Below, in pieces: positions 19,399 to 29,961 of a stretch of 64,000 nucleotides of DNA; within the stretch, counting starts at the first letter, position 1; each line of letters opens with the position of its first letter. This stretch comes from Gammaproteobacteria bacterium. Lineage in GTDB: Bacteria > Pseudomonadota > Gammaproteobacteria > UBA6429 > Thiohalophilaceae. The translations under genes were made by a program, and so were the position numbers. The notes below the pieces were generated by a model, which saw only the letters and a list, made by a program, of their open reading frames with translations, was not told the origin of the DNA and did not search any database. Location of the stretch: the NCBI GenBank assembly GCA_029880855.1, contig JAOUNS010000002.1, positions 1-64,000 on the forward strand, given 5' to 3'.

Positions 19399-20181
19399 TT
19401 ACCAGACTACCGGCAACAGCGAAAGGTGTGGTAAATCAAACTGTTCCGGATAATCCACCCCGGTCAGATAGAGCCCGCCGGGTGGTGCAGTCACCCCACC
19501 CAGAGTCCGATCACGTAACTCAAGGACCTCTTTCGCCCACTCCGGCGGTTTCTCGCCAGCGCCGATGGTCATCAGTACGCCGGCAATATTTCGCACCATG
19601 TGGTGTAAAAAGGCATTGGCCTCCAAATCCAGGAAAACCAGTTCCCCCTGCCGGCTGACATCCAGCTGATAGAGGGTACGCACCGGGCTTTTTGCCTGAC
19701 AGGCCAAAGCCCGATACGAGGAAAAATCATGTTCACCCTTGAGATAGTCCGCCGCCGCCTGCATGCGCTTTTCATCCAGTGGTCGATATTCCCACACGGC
19801 ACGCTGTGACAGCAGGGCCGGTCGAATACGCCGATTAATGATCACATAGCGATAACGCCGCCGCACGGCGGAGAAACGGGCATGAAACTCATCACTGACC
19901 GGCACCGCCCACAAGACACTGATGGAATCGGGTAGATTGGCATTTGCGCCAAACACCCAGGAATGCTCATTGCGCTCAACGGTTGTATCAAAATGGATGA
20001 CCTGTTCGGTGGCATGCACACCGGTATCTGTGCGCCCGGCACAAACCACACGCAAGGCATGGTTGGCCACTTTACCCAGTGCCTTTTCCACCTCAACCTG
20101 GACGGAGGGGCTGTGGTCCTGATACTGCCAGCCGCAGTAAGGCGCCCCGTTGTATTCAATACCGACAGCGATACGCGCCAT
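19399..20181 (-). CDS. truA: tRNA pseudouridine(38-40) synthase
   Basis: Makes pseudouridine at positions 38-40 of the tRNA anticodon arm. The 260-residue protein has the catalytic Asp52 in AGRTDTGVHATEQVIHF, and the C-terminal motif FLHHMVRNIAGVLM. It is preceded by the EcfT-like gene (6-base gap) and followed by trpF; fimV-truA-trpF order is conserved in gammaproteobacteria. Confidence 0.97.
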   Translation of the reverse strand: MARIAVGIEYNGAPYCGWQYQDHSPSVQVEVEKALGKVANHALRVVCAGRTDTGVHATEQVIHFDTTVERNEHSWVFGANANLPDSISVLWAVPVSDEFHARFSAVRRRYRYVIINRRIRPALLSQRAVWEYRPLDEKRMQAAADYLKGEHDFSSYRALACQAKSPVRTLYQLDVSRQGELVFLDLEANAFLHHMVRNIAGVLMTIGAGEKPPEWAKEVLELRDRTLGGVTAPPGGLYLTGVDYPEQFDLPHLSLLPVVW

Positions 20182-20187
20182 GGGAGT

Positions 20188-20886
20188 TCACCAATATGAC
20201 TGAAACAGATTTTCTGACCAACGGCTTAACAGAAAGATACCCGCCAACAAACAGGGATAGCCCCATTGCCACAACGGCGGTGACAACACTTTCTGGATCG
20301 TGACACACTTGCTCGCTTCCTGTTGTGCATTTTGGTCAACCAATTGGAATACCTCTCCGGTTATCCCTGCCAGCCGCTGCAAGCGGGATGCCTCGCGTTT
20401 TTCAGTTGATATCCGGCTGATATCCTGTTGCAACCGTTCAACCCGCTCCATGACCATAATCAAACGCAACACCAACACTTCGCGGCTGATACCCAGCCAC
20501 TGCAGTGGATAGCTCCACCAATAGACAGCGCCCAACAAAGTTTCACGGGAGAGTTTTCCGATCATGGCAACCAGTGCAGTAATCATCAGGATCAGACTCA
20601 TCACCTGATATAAACCGGCATGCAGACCTTGCAGACTGGGGCCATCAAACCACACCGTGCCAAACAATGGTGGTCCGGGTGTCAACCAGCCATAGAGCAC
20701 GAGGATACTCAGCAAAAACCAGCGAATTCTGCTGACAGCCCGGTACAGAGCGTGCCAGTCAAATGCTTTGCCTAAAATCAGGATCGGCAACAGAAACAGA
20801 CTGCCGATAAGCAGACGGGGCAGATCACTGCGTGAAATAAAAAGGGCAAAAACCAGAAACAGCGAAACCCGGATGACCGGATGCAT
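20188..20886 (-). CDS. EcfT/CbiQ-like membrane protein
   Basis: A 232-residue protein with four or five hydrophobic segments in the first 120 residues (VIRVSLFLVFALFI, LLIGSLFLLPILIL, WFLLSILVLYGWL, VMSLILMITALVAMI) and one near the C-terminus, separated by an amphipathic, Arg/Glu-rich stretch (LRLIMVMERVERLQQD). That arrangement resembles the T component of energy-coupling-factor transporters, but no ATPase or S component is nearby, so an uptake role is unproven. It sits between fimV and truA with gaps of 9 and 6 bases. Confidence 0.7.
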   Translation of the reverse strand: MHPVIRVSLFLVFALFISRSDLPRLLIGSLFLLPILILGKAFDWHALYRAVSRIRWFLLSILVLYGWLTPGPPLFGTVWFDGPSLQGLHAGLYQVMSLILMITALVAMIGKLSRETLLGAVYWWSYPLQWLGISREVLVLRLIMVMERVERLQQDISRISTEKREASRLQRLAGITGEVFQLVDQNAQQEASKCVTIQKVLSPPLWQWGYPCLLAGIFLLSRWSENLFQSYW

Positions 20887-20895
20887 GGTACAGAA

Positions 20896-23800
20896 CTAAA
20901 TCTGTTGCATTAAGTGCTGGGCTTCCTGGCGTTGCGGCGGTGTACCTTCAGTCAAGACTTCATCAAGTATGCTGCGTGCGCCATCGGGATCGCCCATATC
21001 AATGTAGGCCTTGGCCAGATCCAGCTTGGTGCCGACTTCATCCATGTCGGACGGAATATCCAGCTCCATGGCGTCTGTCGCGTCCAGTTCAGCGGCGGTA
21101 ATATTATCCATGGTCAGAGCATCCTCCAGTGCGGCGGCAGGGGGTTGAGACATTTCAACCGTCAGATCGAGTGGCGGCAAATCCATATCCGATCCCTGCA
21201 GGGTGTGTTCATCCAGCGTATATCCGGCGTGGTCAGTTGAACCGATTTCCATTGTGCCGCTGCCTGCCTGATCGTCCAGCCGCAAATCGAAATCAATGGC
21301 GTCGGTCTTTTCATCTGCCGCCGGCGAATTGTATTCCAGCCCTTCATCCAGATTGATCACGGCTGAATCATCACCCAGGTCAAAACTCAGATCGGGTTCG
21401 CCCGCCCTGTTACCGCCCGCGCCATCCAGATTCAGGTCAAAGTCCATATTCATGTCCAGATCCAGACTCAGGTCCGGGATGTCGGAATTGGTCGGTGTTG
21501 CCGGTCCAAATTCCAGATCCTGACCCTGGTCGTATGACAGGTCATCTGTCTGGAAGGCACCGGTATCCAGACCGATATCCATGACGTCTTCTCTGCCTGG
21601 GTTTCTAATCACTGTGGGATCAGACGGTTGCGGACGCATAACAGTGGGGTCAGGCGCCGGATTGCGTATAACGGTGGCATCACGGGACGGGTTTCGCATC
21701 ACAGTCGCGTCATTTCCGAACGAGAACTCATCCGCCCCACCTGCCATGGATTCATTAAACAACGGACTGTCCGGTGCCAACACCGCACCCATGGCCATGA
21801 CTTTCTGCCACTGCGGGTTGGACGGATTGTTGCCGATACTGGCGAAGAATTCACCTGCCGCACGTTCAAAACCATCGCGGTTACGCGTGGTGTTGTACAG
21901 CTCCAGCAGTTTGATACGCAATTCACTGCGTTGTGGATCTTTACGAATGGCTTCCAGAATGCGCTCTTCCGCTGCCTCATAACGACCATAGGCCATAAAG
22001 ACATCCGCCTCGGTCAATGGATCAACCTCGCTGTCCTGGGTTGAGAGCGAGCTGGCGCCACTGATGGCAAAATCACTCAGGAATGAGGATTCACCTGACA
22101 GGTTGGTTTCCAGCGAAACTTCACCCGGCATGGTGACATCAACTTCCGGCATCCCCGTCAAAATGCTTTCATGGAAGGCATCGGTATTCCGGCGACGGCG
22201 AATGCTGAACAGCAGCATCATCAGCAGGAAGACAACCCCGCCACCGATAATGGCCAGCATCATCGGGCTGAAAGGCAATGAGGCGAGAACATGATCCAGG
22301 AATCCCTTGCTCTGTTGCGTCGGAAGTGCCGGTTCACTGGTTGGGGTGACCGGGTCCTTGACCTGCGGCCCGTTCGTCGCAGCATCAGCTGTCACCGGCG
22401 CAGGTGTAACGGTAGTATCCGTTTCCGGTTTGGTTGCTTTTGTATCCGGTTGTTCAGGTGCTACCGGTTTGGCTTGGGCATCACCCTTCGCGGCATCTGT
22501 GTTCGCCGGGGTTGTAAACATGGGTTTGGTGTCTTCCACCACCAGTGCAGTGCCCGCACTCAATCCGGTTACTTCGGGTTGTTCTGTTGCTGCCCCGGTC
22601 GTTGCCGCTTGACGTTCTGCTTCTGTATTAACGGCCTGCTCACGCATGGCCTGCTCGGTTTCCTGATTAACCGTACTGAGCTTTTCCTGCAATGAAGCAA
22701 GTTCATCGTCTCTAACTGACAGTGAACGTTGCAGGTCTTTCAGGCGTGTTTCCAGCTTGCGCAGTTCTGCGTTCAATTCGGTGTTTTTGTTGCCTTCAAT
22801 CTCGGCACGTTTCAAGGCCTGACGGGTCTCTTCACGGGCAATCGCCACTTCGTTGCGGAGATTGCTCTCTTCATCGGTCTTGTTGCCTGCTGATTGGCTG
22901 TCGCCATCCGGTGCGGCCAGAACCAGTTCACTTTCCGGTGACGGCGTGGTTGATCCGGGCTCGGAACCTGCGCTTGCTGTCTCGGTTTCGCCGGCAACCA
23001 CGGTCTGGTTCGGGGTATCCCCGCCCGCCAATTGCGTACGGTAATCTTCCCAGGCATGGGTCTGGTTTTGGTATTCGAGAGCGGCCTGACGCTTGCTCAT
23101 GGCAGTCAACAGTGAGGGATCTTCGATACGCAGGACCTTGCCGACCTTGAGACGATGAACATTGCCATCGACAAAGGCATCAGGATTGTTTTGCACCAGC
23201 GCCATCATGACCTGATAGATCGTCACAGAGTCATCGGTATGCATGGCTTCGGCAATCTTCCACAAGCGGTCTTTTTTCTTGGTGACCACGCCTTCCTGCA
23301 TATCAACCGATGGTTTTGCCGCACCGACTTCTTCACCGGCCGGTTCTTCAGTCGCCGCTTCGGCCGTTGTTTGCTCCGCTTCGACTTCGATATTTTCTTC
23401 ACCGGCCGGAACCCGGTTCGGTTGCTTTTCACCGGCAAAGGGATCGATTTCCCCTTCCGCAGCGGCAATGGATGCCGGTTTGTCGGCAGGGTCGCCTTCC
23501 AGCTCAATGGTTTCACCCGCCGCTGCCGTTTCAGGTGCAGCCTCGGTGACAGGTTCTTCCTGTTGAGCAACCGATTCAGGCTGATTTTCAACAGTGAGTT
23601 CTTTCTCCGGTACTACACCGGATTCAGGAACAGGCTCTCCTTCCATCGCGGTTTCTTCACCGGAGGCGGCAGCGATACTTTCATTCGGCAAGGGTTCAAT
23701 TTCAACCGGCTCGGCATCAACCACTGCCTTGGTCGGCTCGGGATCGACAGTTTGAACAGGCGCTGCTTGCTCGGATGCGGCTTTTTGTTCTTCGCCTTGA

Positions 23801-24315
23801 AATGGGCTGCCGGTTTCAGTACTTTCCTGAGCAGCGACAGTTTCCGGCGCAGTCGTTTGCGGTGAAGCCACCATGGTGGGTTGCCGGCTCATCTGACCCG
23901 GTGGGTCAAGGAGAACGGTATATTCACGCAACATGCGACCGTTTTTCCAGTTCATCTCCAGCAGGAAATCGAGGAAGGGCTCACGCACGGATTGTTTGGT
24001 GGAAATCTTCAGATAGGAATTGCCGTTGGAGCGCTGACGGATTTCGAAGCGCATCTGGGTCAGGTGCCCGGGCCGCTCGATACCGGCACGCATAAAGGCT
24101 TCCGGTGAAGCCAGATTGATCTTTAGACCTTTCAGATCTTCCCTGGTGGCGGAAAGCAGATCGATTTCGGCTTCCAGGGGTTCATTCAGGGCAGAGACGA
24201 TCCGGATATTGCCAAAGCCCAGTGCATGCACTGAAGACAGGGGCAAAATGACAAGGCAAGCTGAAAACAGCGCAATGGCCGGCTTACGCACAATCACCTT
24301 AAAACCTCTCAGCAT
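20896..24315 (-). CDS. fimV: FimV-type pilus assembly / polar hub protein
   Basis: Large inner-membrane protein that binds peptidoglycan and organises polar complexes, type IV pili and twitching. 1139 residues from ATG 24315, chosen for AGGGATAAGGG upstream; 24348 would add 11. In order: signal peptide (1-31), FimV N-terminal domain starting LGFGNIRIVSALNEPL, acidic Pro/Glu linker, LysM-like domain near 343-400, coiled coil near 500-560, membrane helix near 683-705, TPR-like region near 763-822, four DxTVxR repeats near 867-907, acidic Asp-rich stretch, and the C-terminal FimV domain near 1090-1139. Confidence 0.95.
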   Translation of the reverse strand: MLRGFKVIVRKPAIALFSACLVILPLSSVHALGFGNIRIVSALNEPLEAEIDLLSATREDLKGLKINLASPEAFMRAGIERPGHLTQMRFEIRQRSNGNSYLKISTKQSVREPFLDFLLEMNWKNGRMLREYTVLLDPPGQMSRQPTMVASPQTTAPETVAAQESTETGSPFQGEEQKAASEQAAPVQTVDPEPTKAVVDAEPVEIEPLPNESIAAASGEETAMEGEPVPESGVVPEKELTVENQPESVAQQEEPVTEAAPETAAAGETIELEGDPADKPASIAAAEGEIDPFAGEKQPNRVPAGEENIEVEAEQTTAEAATEEPAGEEVGAAKPSVDMQEGVVTKKKDRLWKIAEAMHTDDSVTIYQVMMALVQNNPDAFVDGNVHRLKVGKVLRIEDPSLLTAMSKRQAALEYQNQTHAWEDYRTQLAGGDTPNQTVVAGETETASAGSEPGSTTPSPESELVLAAPDGDSQSAGNKTDEESNLRNEVAIAREETRQALKRAEIEGNKNTELNAELRKLETRLKDLQRSLSVRDDELASLQEKLSTVNQETEQAMREQAVNTEAERQAATTGAATEQPEVTGLSAGTALVVEDTKPMFTTPANTDAAKGDAQAKPVAPEQPDTKATKPETDTTVTPAPVTADAATNGPQVKDPVTPTSEPALPTQQSKGFLDHVLASLPFSPMMLAIIGGGVVFLLMMLLFSIRRRRNTDAFHESILTGMPEVDVTMPGEVSLETNLSGESSFLSDFAISGASSLSTQDSEVDPLTEADVFMAYGRYEAAEERILEAIRKDPQRSELRIKLLELYNTTRNRDGFERAAGEFFASIGNNPSNPQWQKVMAMGAVLAPDSPLFNESMAGGADEFSFGNDATVMRNPSRDATVIRNPAPDPTVMRPQPSDPTVIRNPGREDVMDIGLDTGAFQTDDLSYDQGQDLEFGPATPTNSDIPDLSLDLDMNMDFDLNLDGAGGNRAGEPDLSFDLGDDSAVINLDEGLEYNSPAADEKTDAIDFDLRLDDQAGSGTMEIGSTDHAGYTLDEHTLQGSDMDLPPLDLTVEMSQPPAAALEDALTMDNITAAELDATDAMELDIPSDMDEVGTKLDLAKAYIDMGDPDGARSILDEVLTEGTPPQRQEAQHLMQQI

Positions 24316-24411
24316 TTCCCTTATCCCTTCCTGTTGTAACAAAACCATAAATTACAATAAGTTACGCAACAAAACCTCGAAAGGTCCTTATAAGTCTTGT
24401 GTAACTATAGT

Positions 24412-25422
24412 TTATAAATAGCCTTTTACCAAAATTTCCGCGACTTGAACACTATTTCTTGCGATTCCGTGACGAATATTATCCGCTACGATCCAAAGAC
24501 TTATACCGTTTTCTGCATCCAGATCCTCACGAATACGTCCCACATAGACCCCGGGTTCGGCAGACGCGCAGGAGACCGGTGTCGGGTACTGCGACTGCAT
24601 CACGATCACATCCGGTGCATTGTCTAATATTTCACCAATTTTGTCTGCACTTACTGCATCCCTGGTGGTGATGTGGACCACTTCACTGTGTCCGTAAAAG
24701 ACGGGGGCCTGAATGGCGGTCGCAGATATAGATATCTTACCATTACTAAGGATTTTTTGCGCCTCTTTGATAATATCCAGCTCGATCAGGCTATACCCCC
24801 CGTCGGCAAACGGGCCGGTCTCCGGAATGAGATTAAATGCAATTTGGCCCGGAAACACGTCACGCTCAATTTCATTGAAATTGAGCATGCTGATCGTCTG
24901 GCGGCCCAGCTCTTCCTGACCACGTTTGCCGGCTTCTGAGACGGACAACATGGCGGTGACCTGGACCGAGGTGATACCGACGGCATCATCAATGGGTTTT
25001 AGCACAGTCAGCAACTGCAGGGCCGCACTGGAAGGAATCGCAATCAGATCACGTTGCCGGAAATCGTCGATCAGCTCCGGGTTAATACCGGCAATCACCA
25101 GCGGCACATCTTCGTCCTGGCGAAACGCCCGGCTGGTATCAATCACAATACAGCCGTTTTGGGTTGCCCGACTCACATATTCAGCGGAAGTTTGTTCGCC
25201 AGTCAGAAAGATCGCCAGTTGTACCTTGCTGAAATCAAATGTCTCCAGCTCCGCCAGCGGCAGTGAATCATCCCTGAAATCCACATACTGCTCCTCACTG
25301 TTATCCGCATCCACTACATACAATTCACCCAATGGAAAGCGACCCTCATCCAACAGGCGCAAGATTGCTTCACCGGCCGGCGAGGCAGCGCCGATAACGG
25401 CGAGATCAATGATTTTCGTCAT
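24412..25422 (-). CDS. usg: Catalytically defective Asd paralogue (USG-1-like)
   Basis: A 336-residue homologue of aspartate-semialdehyde dehydrogenase. The Rossmann start AVIGAASPAGEAILRLL and the C-terminal fold are kept, but the catalytic Cys of the N-C-[ST] motif is replaced by serine (AIPSSAALQLL, residues 128-138). So it should not have normal dehydrogenase activity. It sits between asd and fimV, as the usg gene does in Pseudomonas. ATG 25422 (MTKII) is preferred to 25443. Function unknown; it may be structural or regulatory. Confidence 0.88.
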   Translation of the reverse strand: MTKIIDLAVIGAASPAGEAILRLLDEGRFPLGELYVVDADNSEEQYVDFRDDSLPLAELETFDFSKVQLAIFLTGEQTSAEYVSRATQNGCIVIDTSRAFRQDEDVPLVIAGINPELIDDFRQRDLIAIPSSAALQLLTVLKPIDDAVGITSVQVTAMLSVSEAGKRGQEELGRQTISMLNFNEIERDVFPGQIAFNLIPETGPFADGGYSLIELDIIKEAQKILSNGKISISATAIQAPVFYGHSEVVHITTRDAVSADKIGEILDNAPDVIVMQSQYPTPVSCASAEPGVYVGRIREDLDAENGISLWIVADNIRHGIARNSVQVAEILVKGYL

Positions 25423-25517
25423 AACCAATCCGAAAAATAGCAACGCGAAGAAGCGTAAAGTGCCACATTATAGACACGTTACGCCCCTTCGCGGTAATGA
25501 AGTGCAGAGAAGTGTGA

Positions 25518-26633
25518 CTAGCCTTCCAGCAGAATACGCAACATGCGACGCAACGGCTCCGCCGCGCCCCACAGCAACTGGTCACCGACCGTAAAGGCTG
25601 ACAGATATTCCGGGCCCATGCTCAGCTTGCGCATACGACCAACCGGTACGGTCAATGTGCCGGTCACCGCCGCCGGGGTCAGTTGTTCCATGGTGATCTG
25701 GCGATCATTGGGCACAACCTTGACCCAGTCATTGTGGGCAGCCAGCATGTCGTGAATCTCGTCCAGCGGGACATTCTTTTTCATTTTGATGGTCAGGGCC
25801 TGCGAATGGCAACGCATGGCGCCGATACGCACACACAAGCCATCGATAGGTACAGGCTTGTCACTGCGACCGAGGATCTTGTTGGTTTCCACCTGAGCCT
25901 TCCACTCTTCCTTGCTCTGACCTGAATCCAGTTGCACATCAATCCAGGGTATCAGGCTGGCAGCCAGCGGCACCGGCCAGTGCTCGGTCGGATAGGCATC
26001 GCTGCGCAGAAAGTCAGTGACCTTTTTATCAATTTCCAGGATGGCGGTGGCCGGATCATCATTCAGTGACTTAACCTGATCATTAACCGCGCCCATCTGA
26101 CGGATCAGTTCACGCATATTCTGCGCACCGGCACCGGAGGCCGCCTGATAGGTCATGGGAGTGATCCATTCCACCAGATCTTTTTCGAACAGACCGCCGA
26201 TGGCCATCAACATCAGGCTCACGGTACAGTTGCCGCCTACATAGGTTTTGATTCCTTTGCTCAAGCCATTCCGGATCACCTCTTTATTCACCGGATCGAG
26301 GATGATGATGCTGTCATCCATCATGCGCAGGGTTGAGGCCGCATCGATCCAGTAGCCCTTCCAGCCGGCGTCCATCAGCGGCTTGTAAACCTGCTTGGTG
26401 TAGTCACCGCCCTGACAGGTGACGATCACATCCATCGCCTTCAACTCGTCAATATTATTGGCATCTTTCAGCGGCGGTACATCCTTGCCCACGTCAGGTC
26501 CGGGCTTGCCGGCCTGGGAGGTGGTAAAAAATACCGGCTCGATGGCGGCAAAATCATTCTCTTCACGCATACGCTGCATGAGTACAGAACCCACCATGCC
26601 GCGCCAACCTATAAAACCTACTCGTTTCATCAT
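25518..26633 (-). CDS. asd: Aspartate-semialdehyde dehydrogenase
   Basis: Reduces aspartyl phosphate to the semialdehyde, precursor of lysine, diaminopimelate, threonine and methionine. The 371-residue gammaproteobacterial-type enzyme has [10 protein letters not shown] (NADP loop), the nucleophile Cys136 in [25 protein letters not shown], and the acid-base histidine in [13 protein letters not shown] allows a start at 26633 or 26630. It follows leuB by 27 bases. Confidence 0.98.
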   Translation of the reverse strand: MMKRVGFIGWRGMVGSVLMQRMREENDFAAIEPVFFTTSQAGKPGPDVGKDVPPLKDANNIDELKAMDVIVTCQGGDYTKQVYKPLMDAGWKGYWIDAASTLRMMDDSIIILDPVNKEVIRNGLSKGIKTYVGGNCTVSLMLMAIGGLFEKDLVEWITPMTYQAASGAGAQNMRELIRQMGAVNDQVKSLNDDPATAILEIDKKVTDFLRSDAYPTEHWPVPLAASLIPWIDVQLDSGQSKEEWKAQVETNKILGRSDKPVPIDGLCVRIGAMRCHSQALTIKMKKNVPLDEIHDMLAAHNDWVKVVPNDRQITMEQLTPAAVTGTLTVPVGRMRKLSMGPEYLSAFTVGDQLLWGAAEPLRRMLRILLEG

Positions 26634-26660
26634 CCTGTCCTCAAAAAATATTATCTTTTA

Positions 26661-27731
26661 TTAAAGAGCCGCGACGACGGCATCCCCCATTTCTGATGTA
26701 CTGACTTTCTGCATGCCGGCTGAATAGATATCCGCCGTACGCAAACCCTGATCCAATACTTTCTCCACCGCCTTTTCGATACGATCCGCCAGGGCGGCTT
26801 CATCCAGTGAATAACGTAACATCATGGCCACGGACAGAATGGTTGCCAGCGGATTGGCGACGTTCTTGCCGGCGATATCCGGCGCGGAACCATGGATCGG
26901 TTCATACATACCCTGCCCTTTTTCATTCAAGGAGGCGGAAGGCAACATACCGATGGAGCCGGTCAACATGGCGGCGCAATCAGACAAAATGTCGCCGAAC
27001 ATGTTGGTGGTGACCATGACATCAAACTGTTTTGGCGCACGCACCAGTTGCATGGCGGCATTGTCCACATACATATGGCTGAGTTCGATATCGCTGTTAT
27101 CCTTGTGCAATTCGTTGACGACATCACGCCACATCTCGGTGACCTCTAATACGTTGGCCTTGTCCACGGAACAAACCCGTTTGCCACGCTTGCGGGCAAT
27201 ATCAAAGGCCACTTCAGCGATACGCTTTACTTCTGATTCACGGTAAACCAGTGTATTGAACCCTTCCCGTTCGCCGTTTTCCAGGATACGCACGCCACGC
27301 GGCTGACCGAAATAGATACCGCCGGTCAGTTCACGCACAATCATGATATCCAGACCGGAGACAATTTCCGGCTTGAGTGTTGATGCATCGGCCAGTTGTG
27401 GATAGAGAATGGCGGGACGCAGGTTGGCGAACAGGCCCAGTTCCTTGCGCAAGCCCAGCAAACCTTTCTCCGGACGCACAGCAATATCCAGTGATTCCCA
27501 TTTGTAGCCGCCCACGGCGCCCAACAGCACTGCATCGGCCGCTTTGGCCATGGCCAGGGTCTCATCCGGTAACGGCGTACCTGTAGCATCGTATGCGGTA
27601 CCACCGACCAGGCCATGTTGCATCTCAATATCCAGACCCTCGGTCTGTAACTTCTCAAGCACCTTCACGGCCTCGGCGACAATTTCCTGACCGATACCGT
27701 CACCGGGTAACACTGCAATTTTTTTAGTCAT
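26661..27731 (-). CDS. leuB: 3-isopropylmalate dehydrogenase
   Basis: NAD-dependent oxidative decarboxylation of 3-isopropylmalate in leucine synthesis. The 356-residue protein has [12 protein letters not shown] at the start, the substrate arginines in [23 protein letters not shown], the NAD loop [14 protein letters not shown] and the metal-binding Asp cluster in [11 protein letters not shown]. It is third in leuCDB, with a 102-base gap holding a dispersed repeat between it and leuD. Confidence 0.98.
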   Translation of the reverse strand: MTKKIAVLPGDGIGQEIVAEAVKVLEKLQTEGLDIEMQHGLVGGTAYDATGTPLPDETLAMAKAADAVLLGAVGGYKWESLDIAVRPEKGLLGLRKELGLFANLRPAILYPQLADASTLKPEIVSGLDIMIVRELTGGIYFGQPRGVRILENGEREGFNTLVYRESEVKRIAEVAFDIARKRGKRVCSVDKANVLEVTEMWRDVVNELHKDNSDIELSHMYVDNAAMQLVRAPKQFDVMVTTNMFGDILSDCAAMLTGSIGMLPSASLNEKGQGMYEPIHGSAPDIAGKNVANPLATILSVAMMLRYSLDEAALADRIEKAVEKVLDQGLRTADIYSAGMQKVSTSEMGDAVVAAL

Positions 27732-27760
27732 ATCAAACCTCTATTCGAATCCTGGTGATG

Positions 27761-27810
27761 AACGCAGAGTCCGCTGCGACGCGGAGAATACTGAGTTCTT
27801 TACTTAAATG
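27761..27810. repeat. Dispersed CGCAGAG-type intergenic repeat (leuD-leuB gap)
   Basis: AACGCAGAG followed by CGC/GCG-spaced GAG units and GAGAATACTGAGTTCTTTAC. The second half closely matches the repeat at 60005-60136 (GAGAATAAAGAATATGAGTTCTT). It lies inside the leu operon without breaking a gene. Confidence 0.6.
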
Positions 27811-27833
27811 TCTGTACACACTCTGCCTGGTGC

Positions 27834-28472
27834 TCAGTTGAACAACCAGGGCGCTTCTGCGTTACGCTTCTGTTCATATGCCTTGATATCATCAACCTGT
27901 TGCAGGGTCAGACCGATATCATCCAGGCCGTTCAATAAACGGTGTTTGCGAAATTCATCGATCTCAAACGCAATCACGCTGCCATCCGGTTTGGTGATGG
28001 TCTGTGCGGCCAGGTCCACATCCAGTTGATATCCTTCAGTAGCAGCGACCGATTTAAACAATTGATCAACCACGGCGGCGTCCAGTTTGATCAGGAGAAT
28101 ACCGTTCTTGAAACTGTTGTTGAAAAAGATGTCGGCGAAACTCGGTGCGATGATCACCCGAAAACCGTAATCCAGCAGTGCCCAGGGGGCGTGTTCACGG
28201 GAGGAACCACAACCGAAGTTTTCCCGCGCAATCAGAATTTGCGCCCCCTGATAGCGTGGCAGATTCAACACGAAGTCGGGATTCACAACACGCTTGCTGT
28301 TATCCATCCCCGGTTCACCATGATCCAGATAACGCCATTCATCAAACAGATTTGGACCGAAACCCGAGCGCTTGATCGATTTCAAAAACTGCTTGGGAAT
28401 AATTGCATCGGTATCGACATTGGGTCGATCCATCGGCGCAACGATTGCCTTTAATTTTTCAAACTTTTCCAT
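27834..28472 (-). CDS. leuD: 3-isopropylmalate dehydratase small subunit
   Basis: Small swivel-domain subunit of isopropylmalate isomerase, partner of LeuC. The 212-residue protein has [16 protein letters not shown] near the N-terminus and the substrate-loop signature [15 protein letters not shown] near 84-98. It lies 67 bases after leuC, with a dispersed repeat in the gap. Confidence 0.98.
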   Translation of the reverse strand: MEKFEKLKAIVAPMDRPNVDTDAIIPKQFLKSIKRSGFGPNLFDEWRYLDHGEPGMDNSKRVVNPDFVLNLPRYQGAQILIARENFGCGSSREHAPWALLDYGFRVIIAPSFADIFFNNSFKNGILLIKLDAAVVDQLFKSVAATEGYQLDVDLAAQTITKPDGSVIAFEIDEFRKHRLLNGLDDIGLTLQQVDDIKAYEQKRNAEAPWLFN

Positions 28473-28484
28473 AAAAAACCTCTT

Positions 28485-28542
28485 TAACGCAAAGGTGCAA
28501 AGTTAAATTTTCTGATTCTGAGCGTCTCTGCGGTGCAAATTA
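28485..28542. repeat. Dispersed CGCAAAG/CTCTGCG repeat (leuC-leuD gap)
   Basis: TAACGCAAAGGTGCAAAG on the left and GCGTCTCTGCGGTGCAAATTAA on the right form loosely inverted arms. The right arm supplies the TAA stop codon of leuC (complement of TTA at 28540-28542). Same family as the repeats at 27761, 46535, 48863 and 60005. Confidence 0.6.
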
Positions 28543-29943
28543 AAACTCTCTGACATCAACAAAGTGTCCTGCCACTGCCGCCGCTGCGGCCATGGCCGGG
28601 CTGACCAGATGAGTACGTCCACCCTGCCCCTGGCGGCCTTCGAAGTTGCGATTTGAGGTCGAGGCACACCGTTCGCCGGGTTCCAGGCGATCCGCATTCA
28701 TGGCCAGACACATGGAACAACCCGGTTCACGCCACTCAAAGCCGGCTTCGATCAAAATTTTGTCCAGCCCCTCTGCCTCGGCCTGTTGTTTTACCAGACC
28801 GGAACCGGGTACCACCATGGCCAGTTTGATATTGTCGGCAACCTTGCGACCTTTGGCGATTGCGGCAGCGGCACGAATGTCTTCAATACGCGAGTTGGTA
28901 CAGGAACCGATAAACACCTTGTCTACCCTGATCTCGCTGATCGGTGTATTGGCCTTCAGCCCCATGTACTGCAACGCCTTGGTCATACCGTCACTTTTCA
29001 CTGTATCTGACTCTTTGGCCGGATCGGGGACATTGTCTCCCACGGCAACCACCATCTCCGGTGAAGTACCCCAGGTCACTTGTGGCTGGATATTTGCGGC
29101 ATCAAGTCGTACTACTGTGTCAAACGTTGCATCTGCATCACTGTGCAAGTCACGCCATTGGCTGACTGCCGCTTCCCATTGCGTACTTTGCGGTGCGTAC
29201 GGACGACCTTTCACATACTCGATAGTCTTGTCATCCACCGCGACCATACCGGCACGCGCACCGGCTTCGATGGCCATGTTACAAACCGTCATTCTGCCTT
29301 CGATGGAGAGATCACGAATTGCCTCGCCACCAAACTCAATGGCATAACCGGTGCCACCGGCTGTGCCGATCTTGCCGATAATGGCGAGGACAATATCTTT
29401 CGCCGTCACACCGGTGCCTGTCCTGCCATCCACACTGACCAGCATGGTTTTGGATTTTTTCTGTACCAGACATTGGGTTGCCAGCACGTGTTCCACTTCC
29501 GAGGTACCGATACCGTGGGCCAGTGCTCCGAAGGCACCATGGGTGGAGGTATGTGAGTCACCACACACAACAGTCATTCCCGGCAGGGTTGCGCCCTGTT
29601 CCGGCCCGATTACATGCACGATACCCTGGCGGATATCATTCATTTTGAATTCGGTGATACCAAACTCGGCGCAGTTATTGTCGAGGGTTTCCACCTGGGT
29701 ACGGGACACCGGGTCGGCTATCCCCTTGCTGCGATCAGTCGTCGGTACGTTGTGATCCGGCACAGCCAGATTGGCATTGACGCGCCAGAGTTTACGACCC
29801 GCCATGCGCAGTCCTTCGAAGGCCTGGGGTGAAGTGACTTCATGCACCAGATGGCGATCTATATATAAGAGGGCGGTGCCATCACCGTTATCCCGCACCA
29901 CATGGGCGTCCCAGAGTTTGTCGTATAAGGTCTTGCCTGCCAT
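28540..29943 (-). CDS. leuC: 3-isopropylmalate dehydratase large subunit
   Basis: Large aconitase-type subunit converting 2- to 3-isopropylmalate. The 467-residue protein carries the three [4Fe-4S] cysteines: one in [13 protein letters not shown] and two in [37 protein letters not shown] is the active-site region. It is 18 bases downstream of the methyltransferase gene and starts the leuCDB-asd run. Confidence 0.98.
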   Translation of the reverse strand: MAGKTLYDKLWDAHVVRDNGDGTALLYIDRHLVHEVTSPQAFEGLRMAGRKLWRVNANLAVPDHNVPTTDRSKGIADPVSRTQVETLDNNCAEFGITEFKMNDIRQGIVHVIGPEQGATLPGMTVVCGDSHTSTHGAFGALAHGIGTSEVEHVLATQCLVQKKSKTMLVSVDGRTGTGVTAKDIVLAIIGKIGTAGGTGYAIEFGGEAIRDLSIEGRMTVCNMAIEAGARAGMVAVDDKTIEYVKGRPYAPQSTQWEAAVSQWRDLHSDADATFDTVVRLDAANIQPQVTWGTSPEMVVAVGDNVPDPAKESDTVKSDGMTKALQYMGLKANTPISEIRVDKVFIGSCTNSRIEDIRAAAAIAKGRKVADNIKLAMVVPGSGLVKQQAEAEGLDKILIEAGFEWREPGCSMCLAMNADRLEPGERCASTSNRNFEGRQGQGGRTHLVSPAMAAAAAVAGHFVDVREF

Positions 29944-29961
29944 TTGAATACCTTTGCTTGC

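Noticed and set aside
22291-23865. Several plus-strand frames opposite fimV
   Set aside because: They mirror the repetitive Pro/Glu-rich linker of FimV and have no domain signal.
24412-26633. asd and usg as a frameshifted single gene
   Set aside because: Both frames are full-length homologues with their own start regions and a 95-base gap; they are paralogues, not fragments.
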